Source of the DNA: Patella vulgata
Lineage: Eukaryota; Mollusca; Gastropoda; Patellidae
DNA: 64,000 bases
Direction: 5' to 3'
Assembly (NCBI RefSeq): GCF_932274485.2
Contig: NC_065884.2
Coordinates: 52,762,546 to 52,826,545 of the forward strand
Part shown: positions 13,801-23,985 of the stretch, piece by piece
How positions within the stretch are numbered: position 1 is the stretch's first letter
How the letters are laid out: each line of letters opens with the position of its first letter
Program-made: the position numbers and the translations under genes
Notes under the pieces: model-generated
Databases searched by the model: none
Seen by the model: only the letters and a program-made list of their open reading frames with translations
Told to the model about the DNA's origin: nothing

Positions 13801-16800
13801 TTTTGTCTGTCAGTTTTGGTCCAATTTTTACGAAATTCGAACTCAACATCCTTAGGGTGTAACGGTGATATGTTTAAACGATTTTTTAAATCGGATAAAA
13901 ATTATGACAGCCATAGGGTCACAAACTCAAAACTCGATTTTCGTACAATCAGGAGCCATAATTCAGGAAGTTACTTCCGTTATGCGCAAATATCGAAAGG
14001 AACCAAGATCTATGGGTTATAAACTTAAATTTCAAGTTTCATCGAAATCAGAAGAAACTTGTGACCTCTAGAGGGTCCACAACATTGATATACCATATTT
14101 TTATGCCATTTTGTCAGTCAATTTTGGTCCGATTTTCACGAAATTCAAACTCAACACTTCCTTAGGGTGTAACGGTGTTATATTCAAACGGTTTTGTGAA
14201 TCGGATAAAAATTATGACCGCTATAGGGTCCACAAGCTAAAGACACGATTTTTGTCCCCCGCCTTTCGAAGAAAGCAGGGGACTATTAAAATGGGTTCGT
14301 CCGTCTGTCTGTCCGTCCGTCCGTCCGTCTGTCCGTCACACTTTTTGGGACACAATAACTCTCTTCCTGATTGAGCTAGAATGTTCAAACTTGGTGTATG
14401 TGTTTATTAGGTCAATGCCTTGATGGAGTTCGAAGATGAGCATTTTCCGCTTAGGGTAAGCAGAGATAAGCAATTTGATTGGTTGATGCTTTGGGACACG
14501 ATAACTCTCTTCCTAATTGGGCTAGAATGTTCAAACTTGGTGTATGTGTTGATTAGGTCAATGCCTTGATGGAGTTCGAAGATGAGCATTTTCCGCTTAG
14601 GGTAAGCAGAGATAAGCAATTTGATTGGTTGATGCTTTGGGACACGATAACTTTTAATTGAGCTAGAATGTTCAAACTTGGTGTATGTGTTTATTAGGTC
14701 AATGCCTTGATGGAGTTCGAAGATGAGCATTTTCCGCTTAGGGTAAGCAGAGATAAGCAATTTGATTGGTTGATACTTTGGGGCACGATAACTCTCTTCC
14801 TGATTGAGCTAGAGTGTTCAAACTTGGTGCATGTGTTGATTAGGTCAATGCCTTGATGGAGTTCGAAGATGAGCATTTTCCGCTTAGGGTAAGCAGAGAT
14901 AAGCAATTTGATTGGTTGATGCTTTGGGACACGATAACTTTAGTTCTAATTAAGTGAGATTGATGAAACTTGGTGTATAGTTTCATTACAGTAATACCTT
15001 GACTAAGTTTGATAATGAGCATTTTCTGCTCAGGGTAAGCAGAGCGATACGCAATTTGATTGGTCGAGACTTTGGAAAACAATAACTCTCCTACTTTGAT
15101 TGTCGAGACTTTGGAAAACAATAACTCTCCTACTTTGATTGTCCCCCGCCTTTCGAAGAAAGCAGGGAACTATTAAAATGGGTTCGTCCGTCTGTCTGTT
15201 TGTCTGTCTGTCCGTTCCGCTTATGGTAAGCAGAGATAAACAATTTGATTGGTTGATCTTCGAATTGAGTAAATGTTCATGCTTATTGTCCCCCGCCTTT
15301 CGAAGAAAGCAGGGAACTATTAAAATGGGCTCGTCCGTCTGTCTGTTCGTTCCGCTTAGGGTAAGCAGAGATAAACAATTTGATTGGTTGATGCTTTGGG
15401 ACACTATAACTTTAGTTCTAATTAAGTAGATAAACAATTTGATTGGTTGATGCTTTGGGACACTATAACTTTAGTTCTAATTAAGTGAGAGTGATGAAAC
15501 TTGGTGTATAGTTTCATTACAGTAATACCTTGACTAAGATCGATAATGAGCATTTTCTGCTCAGATTAAGCAGAGCGATAAGCAATTTGATTTGCTGAGA
15601 CTTTGGAACACAATAACTCTCCTTCGAATTGAGTTAAAATGTTCATTTTATCCTATTTTGATGAAACTTGAAATATATGTTTATGTCCCGGTACCTTTCG
15701 ATATTGGCATGTATCGGATAAATATTTCATGGATTATGCCCCCTGATTGTACAAAAGATTATTTTTAGCTAGTGGGCCCTCTCAAGGTCACAATTTTTAT
15801 ACGCCCACGTATAAATGTGGAGGTATATTGTCCACGATTTCTTGTACATGCCCCAACGCCAAAAGTTATGATCCAATTGTTTTGAAATTGATATATGTTT
15901 ACATTAGTAAGATGAAGGAGTCCAATTAATTTTAATAATTTCCGTTTATTACGTCAAGGGTTACGGCCCTTGTTTCATTTTGTTGAACGCCAAAAGTTAT
16001 CATCCAATCTTTGTGAAATTTATATGCATTATTTAAATTAGTGAAACGAAGAAGCCCTTTGAATTTCTGTTTATTACGTCTAGAGTTAGAGTTATGGCCC
16101 TCTTTTCACTTTATTGTCCCCCGCCTTTCGAAGAAAGCAGGGGACTATTAAAATGGGTTCGTCGGTCTGTCTGTCACACTTTTTGGGACACAATAACTCT
16201 TTCTAATTTACCTAGAATGGTCAAACTTGGTGCAGGTGTTTATTAGGTCAGTGTCTTGATGGAATTCGAAGATGAGCATTTTCTGCTTAGGGGAAGCAAT
16301 TTGATTGGTTGATGCTTTGGGGCACGATAACTTTAGTTCTAATTAAGTGAGAGTGATGAAACTTGACTAAGTTCGATTATGAGCATTTTCTGCTCAGGGT
16401 AAGCAGAGTGATAAGCAATTTGATTGGTTGAGACTTTGGAACACAATAACTCTCCTAATTGAGGTAGAATGTTTAAACTTGGCGTAGGTGAATGTTTAAA
16501 CTTGATGTAGATGTTCATTAGGAGAATGTTTAAACTTGATGTAGATGTTCATTAGGTGAATGTCTTGACTGAGTTCAATGATAAACGTTTCGAGCTGACG
16601 CTAGCTAAGCAGAGCTAATTGATTTCATTTGTCGATGGTTTGGGACAAGATAATCTTGATTCTGTCTGGTAGAGAATGATGAAACTTAATGTATGGTTTA
16701 AATGCTTGATACTTTTGAAAAAAATAAATGTGCGATTAATTAATATGTGTCATCTTTTTATTTCGGTATTTCGGCGGGGGACATCAGCCTCACTGTTGGC

Positions 16801-19475
16801 TTGTTCGTACAATCAGGGGCCATAATTCAGGAAGTTACTATCTGATATGCGCGAATATCGAAAGAAACCGAGATCCTTAGGTTAAAAACTTAAACTTACA
16901 TTTCAACTTTCATCAAAATCAGAAGAAAATTGTGACCTCTAGAGGACCCACAACCTTGATATGCCATATTTTTACGCTATTTGAGAACGAGGGGCGGCCA
17001 TTTTGTCTGTCATTTTTGGGCCGATTTTCACGAAATTCGAACTCAACCATCCTTAGGGTGTAACGGTGATATACGAAAACGTGTTTTTTAAATCGGATAA
17101 AAATTATGACCTCAATAGGGTCCACAAGCTAAAAACGCGATTTTTCGTACAATCAGGGGCCATAATTCAGGAGGTTATGTTCCGATATGCGCAAATATCG
17201 AAACGAACCCAGATCTTTGGGTTATAAACTTACATTTCAAGTTTTATTAAAATAGGATTACAAGCTAAAAAAGGTGATTTTTCGGACAATCAGGGGCCAC
17301 AATCCAGGAAGTTACGATCCGATATGCGCAAATATAGACAGGAGCCAAGATCCTTAGGTTATAAACATGCATTTCAAGTTTCATCAAAATCGAATTAAAA
17401 TTGTGACCTCTACAGGGTCCACAACCTTGATATACCATATTTTTACACTATTCGCAAACAAACGGCGGCCATTTTGTCCGGCAATTTTGGTCCGATTTTC
17501 ACGAAATTCGAACTCAACCTTTCTTACGGTATAACGGTGATATAATCAAACGGTTTTTTTTTTAATCCGACAATAATTGTGACCACAAGCTAAAAAAAAG
17601 ATTTTTCGGACAATCAGGGGCCATAATTCAGGAGTTCCGATGGGCGCAATTATCGAAAGGAACCAAGATCTTTGGGTTATAAACATGCATGTCAAGTCTG
17701 ATCAAAATCGGTTCAAAATTGTGAATGTGAGCTCTATAGGGTCCACAAGCTTAAAAGTGATTTTTCGTACAATCAGGGGCCATAATCCATGAAGTTTCGG
17801 TCCAATACATGCCAATATCGAAAACAGTCGATATCTTTTGGGGATAAACCTATATTTCAAGTTTCGTCAAAATCGGATAAGAATTGTGACCTGTAGAGAG
17901 TCCACAAACAATTGTGGACGGAAGTCCAGACATACGGACGGACAGGGGCGACGACAATATACGTCCACATGAAAATGTGGGCGTATAAAAAAGGAATATA
18001 TCGATAATTTCAGTCAAATAATTTATGTAAGAATGGAATCGTCTTGATTTTCATTAATAATTAAAGTCTCAACTAGCCATTTTCATGTGGACGTAATTGC
18101 CGTCCCCTCTCTCCGTTCAGATTTGTTTGAGGACACAATACAGGTCTCAAATTTAACCCGATTTTGCCGAAACTTGAAATATAGGTTTTATCCCAACGAC
18201 CTCGGTTCCTTTCGATATTGGCATATATCTGACATATACTTCCTTGATTATACCCCGCGTTTTTAACTTGTTTTTTTGTCCATCTCTTGCAAAATTATTA
18301 AAATGAAATCGTGTTTCAATTCATTAATGTTCTAGTGAGTTGAATTTTGGCTTGGCAAATGCCCTATACTAAACCTATTTTGCTTTTGCATAATGCAAAA
18401 AAACAAGAAAACAAACAAAAAAGTGGGTTATAACTGGGTCGATTTTCGTGATATATCACAAGGAAGAAACTTGATATGATCTTATCGGGAAAAGATGGGC
18501 TAATGATATCCAATATTTAAGACAAAATAAACAATTTATCATTGGTACACGAATCGTGTACCATAATGCGTTTTAGCACGATTTGTAACAAGGCACTCGA
18601 AGAACGAGACTAGACATATTCCACAAGTATGTCAACAGTGACGTCATATTCTTATCTGGAGAACATGCGCGATAATTACTATCAGTGTAGATTGGAATAA
18701 CGAGACCCTAAATATTGCCATTCGATTGAGACCTCTGGCTATTTCGCCGAACATAACTGATTGAATGTAAATCAGTTGCGACCCATTTGTGTCAATTCCT
18801 AGGTCCCAAATAATAGCGATTTAGCTCCTTTAAGCGGAGATATTGTCCATACACTATTTTCCTCTGAAATTGTAAACACTCAAGGAAATCAAAGAATTGA
18901 GATTGTTTTACTTCTGACTTGCATCACACCCTTGGCCGCCTTCGAATAGCTGCTGATGGGTGTAGTGTTGTGCTTCAACCAAATTTCTTGAAGTATAGTC
19001 ACCAGTATATTTTTTTTATTCATTTTTTCCAGTACAAGAGAAACAAAAGGAGCTTAATAACATTTTTGTGTGTCCAGGCTCTCTGTCCGAGGCTTTTTAT
19101 CCCGACTACACTGGAGGCTGTCCCACAAAAAAATATTTACAGTGCAACCACGGTGTTCTCACCAAGAAGACATGTAACACGGGGATGTTTTACAACGATG
19201 GTATTGACTCTTGTGACTCGTACACAAAAATACCATGTGCTGTTAGTAACGTTCAGTGTCCCCAGGACTTAATCCACGGAATATACGCGGATTACAGTTC
19301 AGGTTGTCCTCCAAAAAAGTATTTTGTTTGTTTAGGTTATTTTGATGAGGCTGCGCAGACCACTCCCACCTACAAATCTGAATACACCTGTCCAGATGGT
19401 CTCTATTATAATGAAGGGATTAAAAGTTGTGATTTTATACAAAACATCCCTTGTCAACACAATATTAAAAACTGA
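4779..19475 (+). CDS. Secreted protein with three CBM14 (Peritrophin-A) chitin-binding modules, three exons
   Basis: Spliced model: exons 4779-4809, 12227-12439 and 19033-19475, 687 coding bases, 228 residues. Both introns are phase 1 and every joint keeps the frame. The start ATG has a strong context (ACACCATGG). Residues 1 to about 21 form a signal peptide (hydrophobic IVIFVVISLG). Three six-cysteine modules follow: C26, C40, C46, C57, C70, C78; C95, C111, C119, C129, C142, C150; and C157, C173, C181, C201, C214, C222. The spacing and aromatic residues fit the CBM14 family, which binds chitin in extracellular matrices, shell matrix or gut lining and in some secreted immune proteins. There is no enzyme domain or membrane anchor, so the product is probably a small secreted chitin-binding protein. 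Modules 2 and 3 resemble each other (DYTGGCPTKKY and DYSSGCPPKKY), suggesting internal duplication. The exon structure is inferred from sequence alone; other upstream exons cannot be excluded. Confidence 0.82.
5480..6230 (-). mobile_element. Hairpin-ended repeat family, internal monomers only
   Basis: About four diverged monomers (GACCTCTAGAGG, GGGGCCATAATC, AGATCTGTGGG) without either terminus, in intron 1 of the CBM14 gene. Confidence 0.6.
6690..7183 (-). mobile_element. GTCCCCCGCC family fragment, reverse orientation
   Basis: Two to three diverged monomers (ACCAATCAAATTGCTTA motifs) ending in the inverse head CTTCGAAAGGCGG. The stretch 7064-7183 recurs at 8071-8197. Confidence 0.6.
7064..8197. 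repeat. Direct duplication of a 120-bp segment (7064-7183 and 8071-8197)
   Basis: GAACAGAAAGTA...CTTCGAAAGGCGGTGGACAA through GCGGTATTGTCATATTGTGG and ACGTTGCAGTGTGAATGATT occur in both places. It includes the outer end of a GTCCCCCGCC element plus flanking DNA, so flank and element were duplicated together. Confidence 0.75.
7377..8892 (-). mobile_element. GTCCCCCGCC family element, reverse copy with insertions
   Basis: The reverse-oriented tail (CAAGCCAACAGTGAGGCTGA) is at 7378. Monomers follow, and the inverse head (GACGGACGGACCCATTTTAA) ends near 8892. A different repeat (8197-8424) is inserted and a duplicated internal segment is present. Confidence 0.65.
8197..8424 (+). repeat. Dispersed repeat, copy 1 of 2 in the window
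   Basis: Matches the reverse complement of 63657-63868 (for example TTCGCCCGTATATCCGTTAT). It is inserted in a GTCCCCCGCC element. Its right edge is AGGACAAT-type DNA next to TTAA. Confidence 0.75.
8893..9707. other. Intron 1 of the CBM14 gene, no feature seen
   Basis: AT-rich DNA with T-runs. Short frames here have no supporting signals. Confidence 0.45.
9708..10140 (+). mobile_element. TATACGCCCACA hairpin-ended repeat, left end and two monomers
   Basis: Hairpin terminus at 9711-9740 followed by monomers of the CTCTAGAGGTCACAATTTTT type. No right end was found. It lies in intron 1 of the CBM14 gene. Confidence 0.65.
10141..11581. other. Intron 1 of the CBM14 gene, unique AT-rich part
   Basis: About 1.4 kb with no gene, recognised repeat or open frame of note. 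Confidence 0.5.
11582..12003 (+). repeat. Tandem duplication of about 210 bp
   Basis: Two copies (ATATTTATTATGTA, TATAATCTGCATTTCGT, TACAAAACTCTTTAACCAAG, GCCGACTAAATC) at about 90%, just upstream of exon 2 of the CBM14 gene. Confidence 0.8.
12227..12439 (+). CDS. Exon 2 of the CBM14 gene: first chitin-binding module
   Basis: The 213-bp exon is symmetric (phase 1 at both ends), preceded by a T-rich tract ending in TTTCAG and followed by a GTATGC donor. It encodes the end of the signal peptide and one complete six-cysteine CBM14 module. One module per phase 1-1 exon is a common arrangement for extracellular modules and lets them be duplicated or shuffled without breaking the frame. Confidence 0.8.
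12519..13480 (+). mobile_element. TATACGCCCACA hairpin-ended repeat element
   Basis: Left terminus TATACGCCCACATTTTCATG with its 12-bp stem partner (one mismatch), then a GTCC run and CACAATTG. About 165-170-bp monomers follow, built around CTCTAGAGGTCACAATTTTT and GATCTCGGTTCCTTTCGATA. It lies in intron 2 of the CBM14 gene. Confidence 0.7.
14253..16804 (+). mobile_element. GTCCCCCGCC family element (Helentron/HINE-like), composite copy
   Basis: Begins GTCCCCCGCCTTTCGAAG with a TCCGTC microsatellite, continues as about 146-bp tandem monomers and ends GGCGGGGGACATCAGCC plus a short AGCC/GGCT hairpin and CTTG. Extra element starts occur at 15138, 15288 and 16113. A hairpin-ended repeat piece lies at 15645-16112. 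The whole splits another hairpin-ended repeat at a T-run (GATTTTT on the left, TTCGTACAATC on the right). Confidence 0.7.
15645..16112 (+). mobile_element. Hairpin-headed repeat with an AACGCCAAAAGTTAT monomer
   Basis: One ordinary monomer, then a new TATACGCCCACGTATAAATG terminus followed by two copies of an unrelated unit (AACGCCAAAAGTTAT...TTTATTACGTC). It is the same head with a different monomer. Confidence 0.6.
18080..18300 (+). mobile_element. Hairpin-ended repeat fragment
   Basis: CATTTTCATGTGGACGTAAT with a degenerate GTCC region and one monomer, in intron 2 of the CBM14 gene. Confidence 0.5.
18475..18835 (+). repeat. Dispersed repeat, second family, copy 1 (just upstream of CBM14 exon 3)
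   Basis: Shares CAATATTTAAGACAAAATAA, CTCGAAGAACGAG, ATATTCCACAAG and GGTCCCAAATA with the reverse complement of 63092-63341. Confidence 0.7.
19033..19475 (+). CDS. Exon 3 of the CBM14 gene: second and third modules and stop
   Basis: Acceptor TTTTTTCCAG at 19023-19032. The frame is open from the first base, giving a short polar linker (VQEKQKELNN) before two tandem CBM14 modules and a six-residue tail (QHNIKN) before the stop. The 443-bp terminal exon keeps the phase-1 frame of exon 2. The third module has a longer C3-C4 spacing (19 residues) than the second (9). Confidence 0.85.
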
Positions 19476-19781
19476 TGGAACATTATAAAATACAGTGTGC
19501 AATACGTTTTTTTTTTTTTGGCAAACGGTATGTCAGTTAAAATACCGAAAAGTTTTAAGCAAAAGGACACACATTTGGATTTTGCAGCCACTTTAAAATT
19601 TGTGTTAAATGTGCGAATCTCTTCAATATTTGATGTCATTTTCGGTCATAATTTAAGACGATCTTCTATCAATTATAAGTTGTTCTAGAAAGGTTAGGAA
19701 AGCTAGGTCACCCCGAAGAGTAACACTGTGTGGAAGGTACATATAGGCAAATGTTTACTATCCATTTATTATATCTTGCCT

Positions 19782-19787
19782 AATAAA
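19782..19787 (+). promoter_or_regulatory. Candidate polyadenylation signal for the CBM14 gene
   Basis: AATAAA about 310 bp after the stop at 19475 and about 40 bp before the next mobile element starts. No cDNA is available to confirm its use. Confidence 0.35.
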
Positions 19788-19827
19788 ATTTTGAGAATTC
19801 ACTCTAGATCGTACTTTTGAAATATTT

Positions 19828-20788
19828 GTCCCCCGCCTTTCGAAGAAAGCAGGGGACTATTAAAATGGGTTCGTCCGTCTGTCTGTCTGTCCGTCCGTCA
19901 CACTTTTTGGGACACAATAACTCTCTTCCTAATTGAGCTAGAATGTTCAAACTTGGTGTATGTGTTTATTAGGTCAATGCCTTGATGGAGTTCGAAGATG
20001 AGCATTTTCCGCTTAGGGTAAGCAGAGATAAGCAATTTGATTGGTTGATGCTTTGGGACACGATAACTCTCTTCCTAATTGGGCTAGAATATTCAAACTT
20101 GGTGTATGTGTTGATTAGGTCAATGCCGTGATGGAGTTCGAAGATGAGCATTTTCCGCTTAGGGTAAGCAGAGATAAGCAATTTGATTGGTTGATGCTTT
20201 GGGACACGATAACTTTTAATTGAGCTAGAATGTTCAAACTTGGTGTATGTGTTTATTAGGTCAATGCCTTGATGGAGTTCGAAGATGAGCATTTTCCGCT
20301 TAGGGTAAGCAGAGATAAGCAATTTGATTGGTTGATACTTTGGGGCACGATAACTCTCTTCCTAATTGAGCTAGAATGTTCAAACTTGGTGTATGTGTTG
20401 ATTAGGTCAATGCCTTGATGGAGTTCGAAGATGAGCATTTTCCGCTTAGGGTAAGCAGAGATAAGCAATTTGATTGGTTGATGCTTTGGGACACGATAAC
20501 TTTAGTTCTAATTAAGTGAGATTGATGAAACTTGGTGTATAGTTTCATTACAGTAATACCTTGACTAAGTTTGATAATGAGCATTTTCTGCTCAGGGTAA
20601 GCAGAGCGATACGCAATTTCATTGGTCGAGACTTTGGAAAACAATAACTCTCCTACTTTGATTGTTAGACTATAAGTAAAGATATACTGTTTGATTGTTC
20701 AATACTTTGTAAAAGATAATTTGTGATAAATTTATATGTGTCCTCTAATTATTTTCCTATTTCGGCGGGGGACATCAGCCTCACTGTT
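19828..20788 (+). mobile_element. GTCCCCCGCC family element, clean copy
   Basis: A simple single copy: GTCCCCCGCC start, TCCGTC run, five tandem monomers (146 bp, one of 141 bp), inner inverted GGCGGGGGAC and the TCAGCCTCACTGTTGGCTTG tail. T flanks both ends. This is the best reference copy in the window. Confidence 0.75.
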
Positions 20789-21158
20789 GGCTTGTGGTTG
20801 CTGTTATGGTCGAATGTTTTGGAAATATTTTTGTGTTAAAGGCGGATTATTCTATTGACTTTAATGTTAATTCTCGTGTTTTTAACCTGACTCGAGCATT
20901 TTCCAAAATTTTCTTTTCGTTAAATGCTGTCTACCACAAATGAAGCAGCATCTTGTCCATGAGAGCGGTTGGAGTTCACAAGCAGCACACTAGTAAGCAT
21001 GTAACTCACCTCTTAACTCTAGTATCCTTCCGCCTCATAGTCATGCATGTTCATCAAAACAGTCGGCACTGTCATGGAAAAGTGGGGGGGGGGGGAGGGG
21101 GCGAGAACGTTCGTGGTTAATTGATGATATAACATGTGCAAAATCCATGCAATAGAAA

Positions 21159-22790
21159 GTGCAAGATGACCGCACCACACTAGACTATTGTTCCCCAATA
21201 TGGGACCGTCGTGAGGCTAAATCTCTTGACCTTCTTTCTCGACAGCAAATGATGGCTTTAAAATTAATTTTAGATGTAAAACATACTGTCGACGTTAGCC
21301 TTCAACTAGACGATTTGATAATTCTTACAATTGTAAATCGATATATCTCTAACCCATCTATATTTATCTATAAAATTATGCTAAAACAATGCCCTGATTA
21401 CTTATTTGACCCTTAACCTTATTATCGAACTGATTATAATCATCTTAAAGGGAAAGACCAACGATTTTCAACAAGGTTTTCAGAAATTTTAATTATATAT
21501 TCCGAAATAAAGCCCTCGGTAACACAAGCAAAAACAAATTTTTCGCGAAAAATTAATTTTAATTAAAACCGGAAGTGGTGTAGTTGGTTTAACACGCTCG
21601 CTTGTCTATAATAAGCATACAGATCTGGGTATGTTAAACGTTCTATTTTGTTCACGCATCGTCGTTTGGACGAACATCTGATTAAGGAGACTGTTTATCG
21701 GGATATTATAAATATGTAATTGTTTTTAAACGTTTAATACACACAACTGACGCCTAAATTTACTCATACTGAATAGTACTCTGTGGGCCAATTCAAGTAG
21801 TTTGTTTGACACTCGTCAAGTGACAGAAATTTCGTCTGCTTGAATGTTTTTGTGCGTGCTGTGTCTGTGCTTTAATATATTTTAACAGACCTGTGGCACA
21901 TATATATTGAAATAAATTTCAAAAATATGTCAACGTCAGACATCAACATGTCGGAATATATATCGTCTATGAGTCTGTAGTAATGCAGATTCGAGCCAAG
22001 CAATTCTCAAGTGGAAATGGAAGAATAAAAAAAGAAAAAGTCGTTCACGTCGACATTATGTGCCAAAATGCACTATATATTACTCACATGCTCAATATTT
22101 TCGTCTGTTTATGTTGCAAATCACTGTCAGAATGCACAAAAACATTGAAGTCACTTTCAGGGTGTCAAACAAACCACGTGATGTAAACATGTGGCGTGAA
22201 TAAACCCAGTTTAGTATGAGTGAATTTACCCGACGGCTTTGTGTGTACTCTACGTTACCCCCCCCCCCCCCCATAATTTCGTGTCTATAATATCCTAATA
22301 AACAGCCCCCCCCCCCCCCCTATCAGAAGTACGTCCAAACGACGATGCGTGAAAAAAATAGAGCGTTTAATATACCCCAAATCTGTATGCTTACTATAGA
22401 GAGTGTAGCGACCAGCGACTGTGTTGAACCAACTATATCACCCGCTTTTCATAAAAATTAATTTCTCCCTTACAAAAGCTGTTTTGCTTGTGTTACAGAG
22501 GGGTATGTTTCTGAATATATTATATTTAAAATTTATGGAAGCCTTGATGAAAATCGTTGGTCTTCCCCTTTAACAATTAACTTGCTACTCTCAAGCCAAA
22601 TATTTCTGTTATATGACTCTTATATACTATATTTAATCTTTTAAAGTGTTTTTGTATGTTTTCCACTCTATTGTAAATAGTTGTGGTGTGTCATTAAATT
22701 TATCGCGTTATATCTTTTGTATTATATTTTCTATGTAAGGCAGGATGTTAGAAAGGCTATTATAGCCTAATGTTCAAATGTTATCTACAT
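21159..22790 (+). mobile_element. 3' end of a non-LTR retrotransposon (LINE), split by the T2/Kolobok-like element
   Basis: 21159-21416 encodes DYCSPIWD...LLSRQQ...ALKLIL...CPDYLFDP, the pattern found after the reverse transcriptase core of animal LINEs (DYCS.VW, LQ..A...I, APEYL). After the inserted element, 22574-22790 is AT-rich 3' UTR-like sequence ending in GCTATTATAGCC. Only the tail is present, as expected for 5'-truncated LINEs. The clade cannot be set. Confidence 0.55.
21449..22569. mobile_element. Near-palindromic T2/Kolobok-like DNA transposon (non-autonomous)
   Basis: TTAA target duplications at 21445-21448 and 22570-22573 flank ends AGGGAAAGACC and its inverse (GGTCTTCCCCT). The arms match as inverted repeats for about 430 bp each (21449 to about 21880 and about 22105-22569), leaving a short centre. 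TTAA followed by AGGRR fits T2-type MITEs of the Kolobok group. There is no transposase frame. Two C-runs at 22258-22272 and 22307-22320 lie in the right arm. The element interrupts a LINE tail. Confidence 0.75.
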
Positions 22791-23174
22791 TATTAATTAG
22801 ACATTAATTAACTTATCCAGACCATAATCAACTCCGATGCCATCGTTGTCCTGTGATATTTAGTGTATTTGAATACATCTTGTGATGGATAATTTAACGT
22901 AAAATTAGATAATCGAGATTTGGTTTATTATCGCACCAAAAATAGTAATGACGTTGGAGGCTAGCCTACACATGAATCGCTAATATCTCGGTTCACGGTG
23001 AAGCAATGTGACTGGAATTTGCAGCATATTCTTTTTTAAATAATGCTCCTTTAATTAAAACCATTATTACTATTATTATAAGCTACTACACGTAAGACAA
23101 ACCCACGGACAAGAACCACTATACAGATACATCAAATCAAGTGTCCGTTGCGCTTTAAATCCCTCCCATTATTT

Positions 23175-23450
23175 AACATGGACATGGTGTTATAAACATA
23201 CATTCATCAAAATCAGATAATAATTGTTACCTCTAGAGTATCGGACGCGCTAATAACGTAATTCTTCGTACATTCAGGGGTCGTAATACATGCCACTATC
23301 GATAGGAACCTAAATCTTTGCCATGCACCCCTAGTTTCGTCTAAATCGGACAAACATTCTGATCTGTAACGTGTCTAGAAACCAATTGAGAACGTCCGGA
23401 CGGACAGCGGCGACAATATACGTCCAGATAAAAAAAAATATGGGCGTATA
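23175..23450 (-). mobile_element. Hairpin-ended repeat, right end
   Basis: One or two monomers and the inverse terminus (GACAGCGGCGACAATATACG then ATGGGCGTATA). Confidence 0.6.
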
Positions 23451-23691
23451 AAAATGGGACAATTCATGACAGCGCTGCAATGTAATGCCAAGATAATTTT
23501 TTTATTTCAATTTCTATCAGTTAACTTCTTTCAAGGAGTCGAGTCAGTCCTTTAACAATTTTACACCGACGTCATGATTTAAAGAATAACACCGCAAATG
23601 AAAAACGTTAATCTTAGAATATTTTTTGGCCCTGCGAAATTCTAAAAGTCACTCTGAATATTTTTACAAAGGTTAAATATACCCCAAAAAC

Positions 23692-23985
23692 CTGAACTGA
23701 TCTGCAGTCTCATTTTGATTTTTTCCGTGAGTGACGTCAGCGACGATTGACGTTATGAATTTCCCTATAGAAGGATATTGCAACTGAGCAATGCATTCCG
23801 TCATTTTGACTAACTGGAAGCATAAACATGATCAGTTGCAACCCGAATTGATCTGCAGCCTCATTTTGATTTTGTTCGTGAGTGACGCCAGCGACGACTG
23901 ACGTAAATTTCCCTATAGAAGGATACTGCAACTGAGCAATGCATTCCGTCATTTTGACTAATTGGAAACATAAACATGATCAGTA
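23692..23985 (+). repeat. Tandem duplication of about 148 bp
   Basis: TGAACTGATCTGCAGTCTCA...TTCCCTATAGAAGGATATTG...AACATGATCAGT occurs twice with a few differences. Confidence 0.8.

Larger units (their letters stand above)
13780..17990 (-). mobile_element. TATACGCCCACA hairpin-ended repeat element, split by a GTCCCCCGCC element
   Basis: Monomers at 13780-14252 resume at 16805, and the inverse terminus (CAATATACGTCCACATGAAA then ATGTGGGCGTATA) ends near 17988. The repeat is cut within a GATTTTT/CGTACAATC motif by the element at 14253-16804, giving the relative age of the two families. Confidence 0.7.

Noticed and set aside
14407-15121. Repeated frames on the minus strand with YPKRKMLIFELHQGIDLINT-type peptides
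   Set aside because: They come from the roughly 146-bp monomers of the GTCCCCCGCC elements. 146 is not a multiple of three, so the frame rotates from unit to unit. The same peptides appear at 6778-8792, 19969-20644 and 35414-36094.
14253-16804. CRISPR-like regular array
   Set aside because: The repeats are long monomers without unique spacers in a eukaryotic genome; this is a mobile-element tandem core.
22258-22320. C-runs as a possible regulatory G-quadruplex
   Set aside because: They are homopolymer expansions in one arm of the palindromic element and their lengths are likely sequencing-sensitive.
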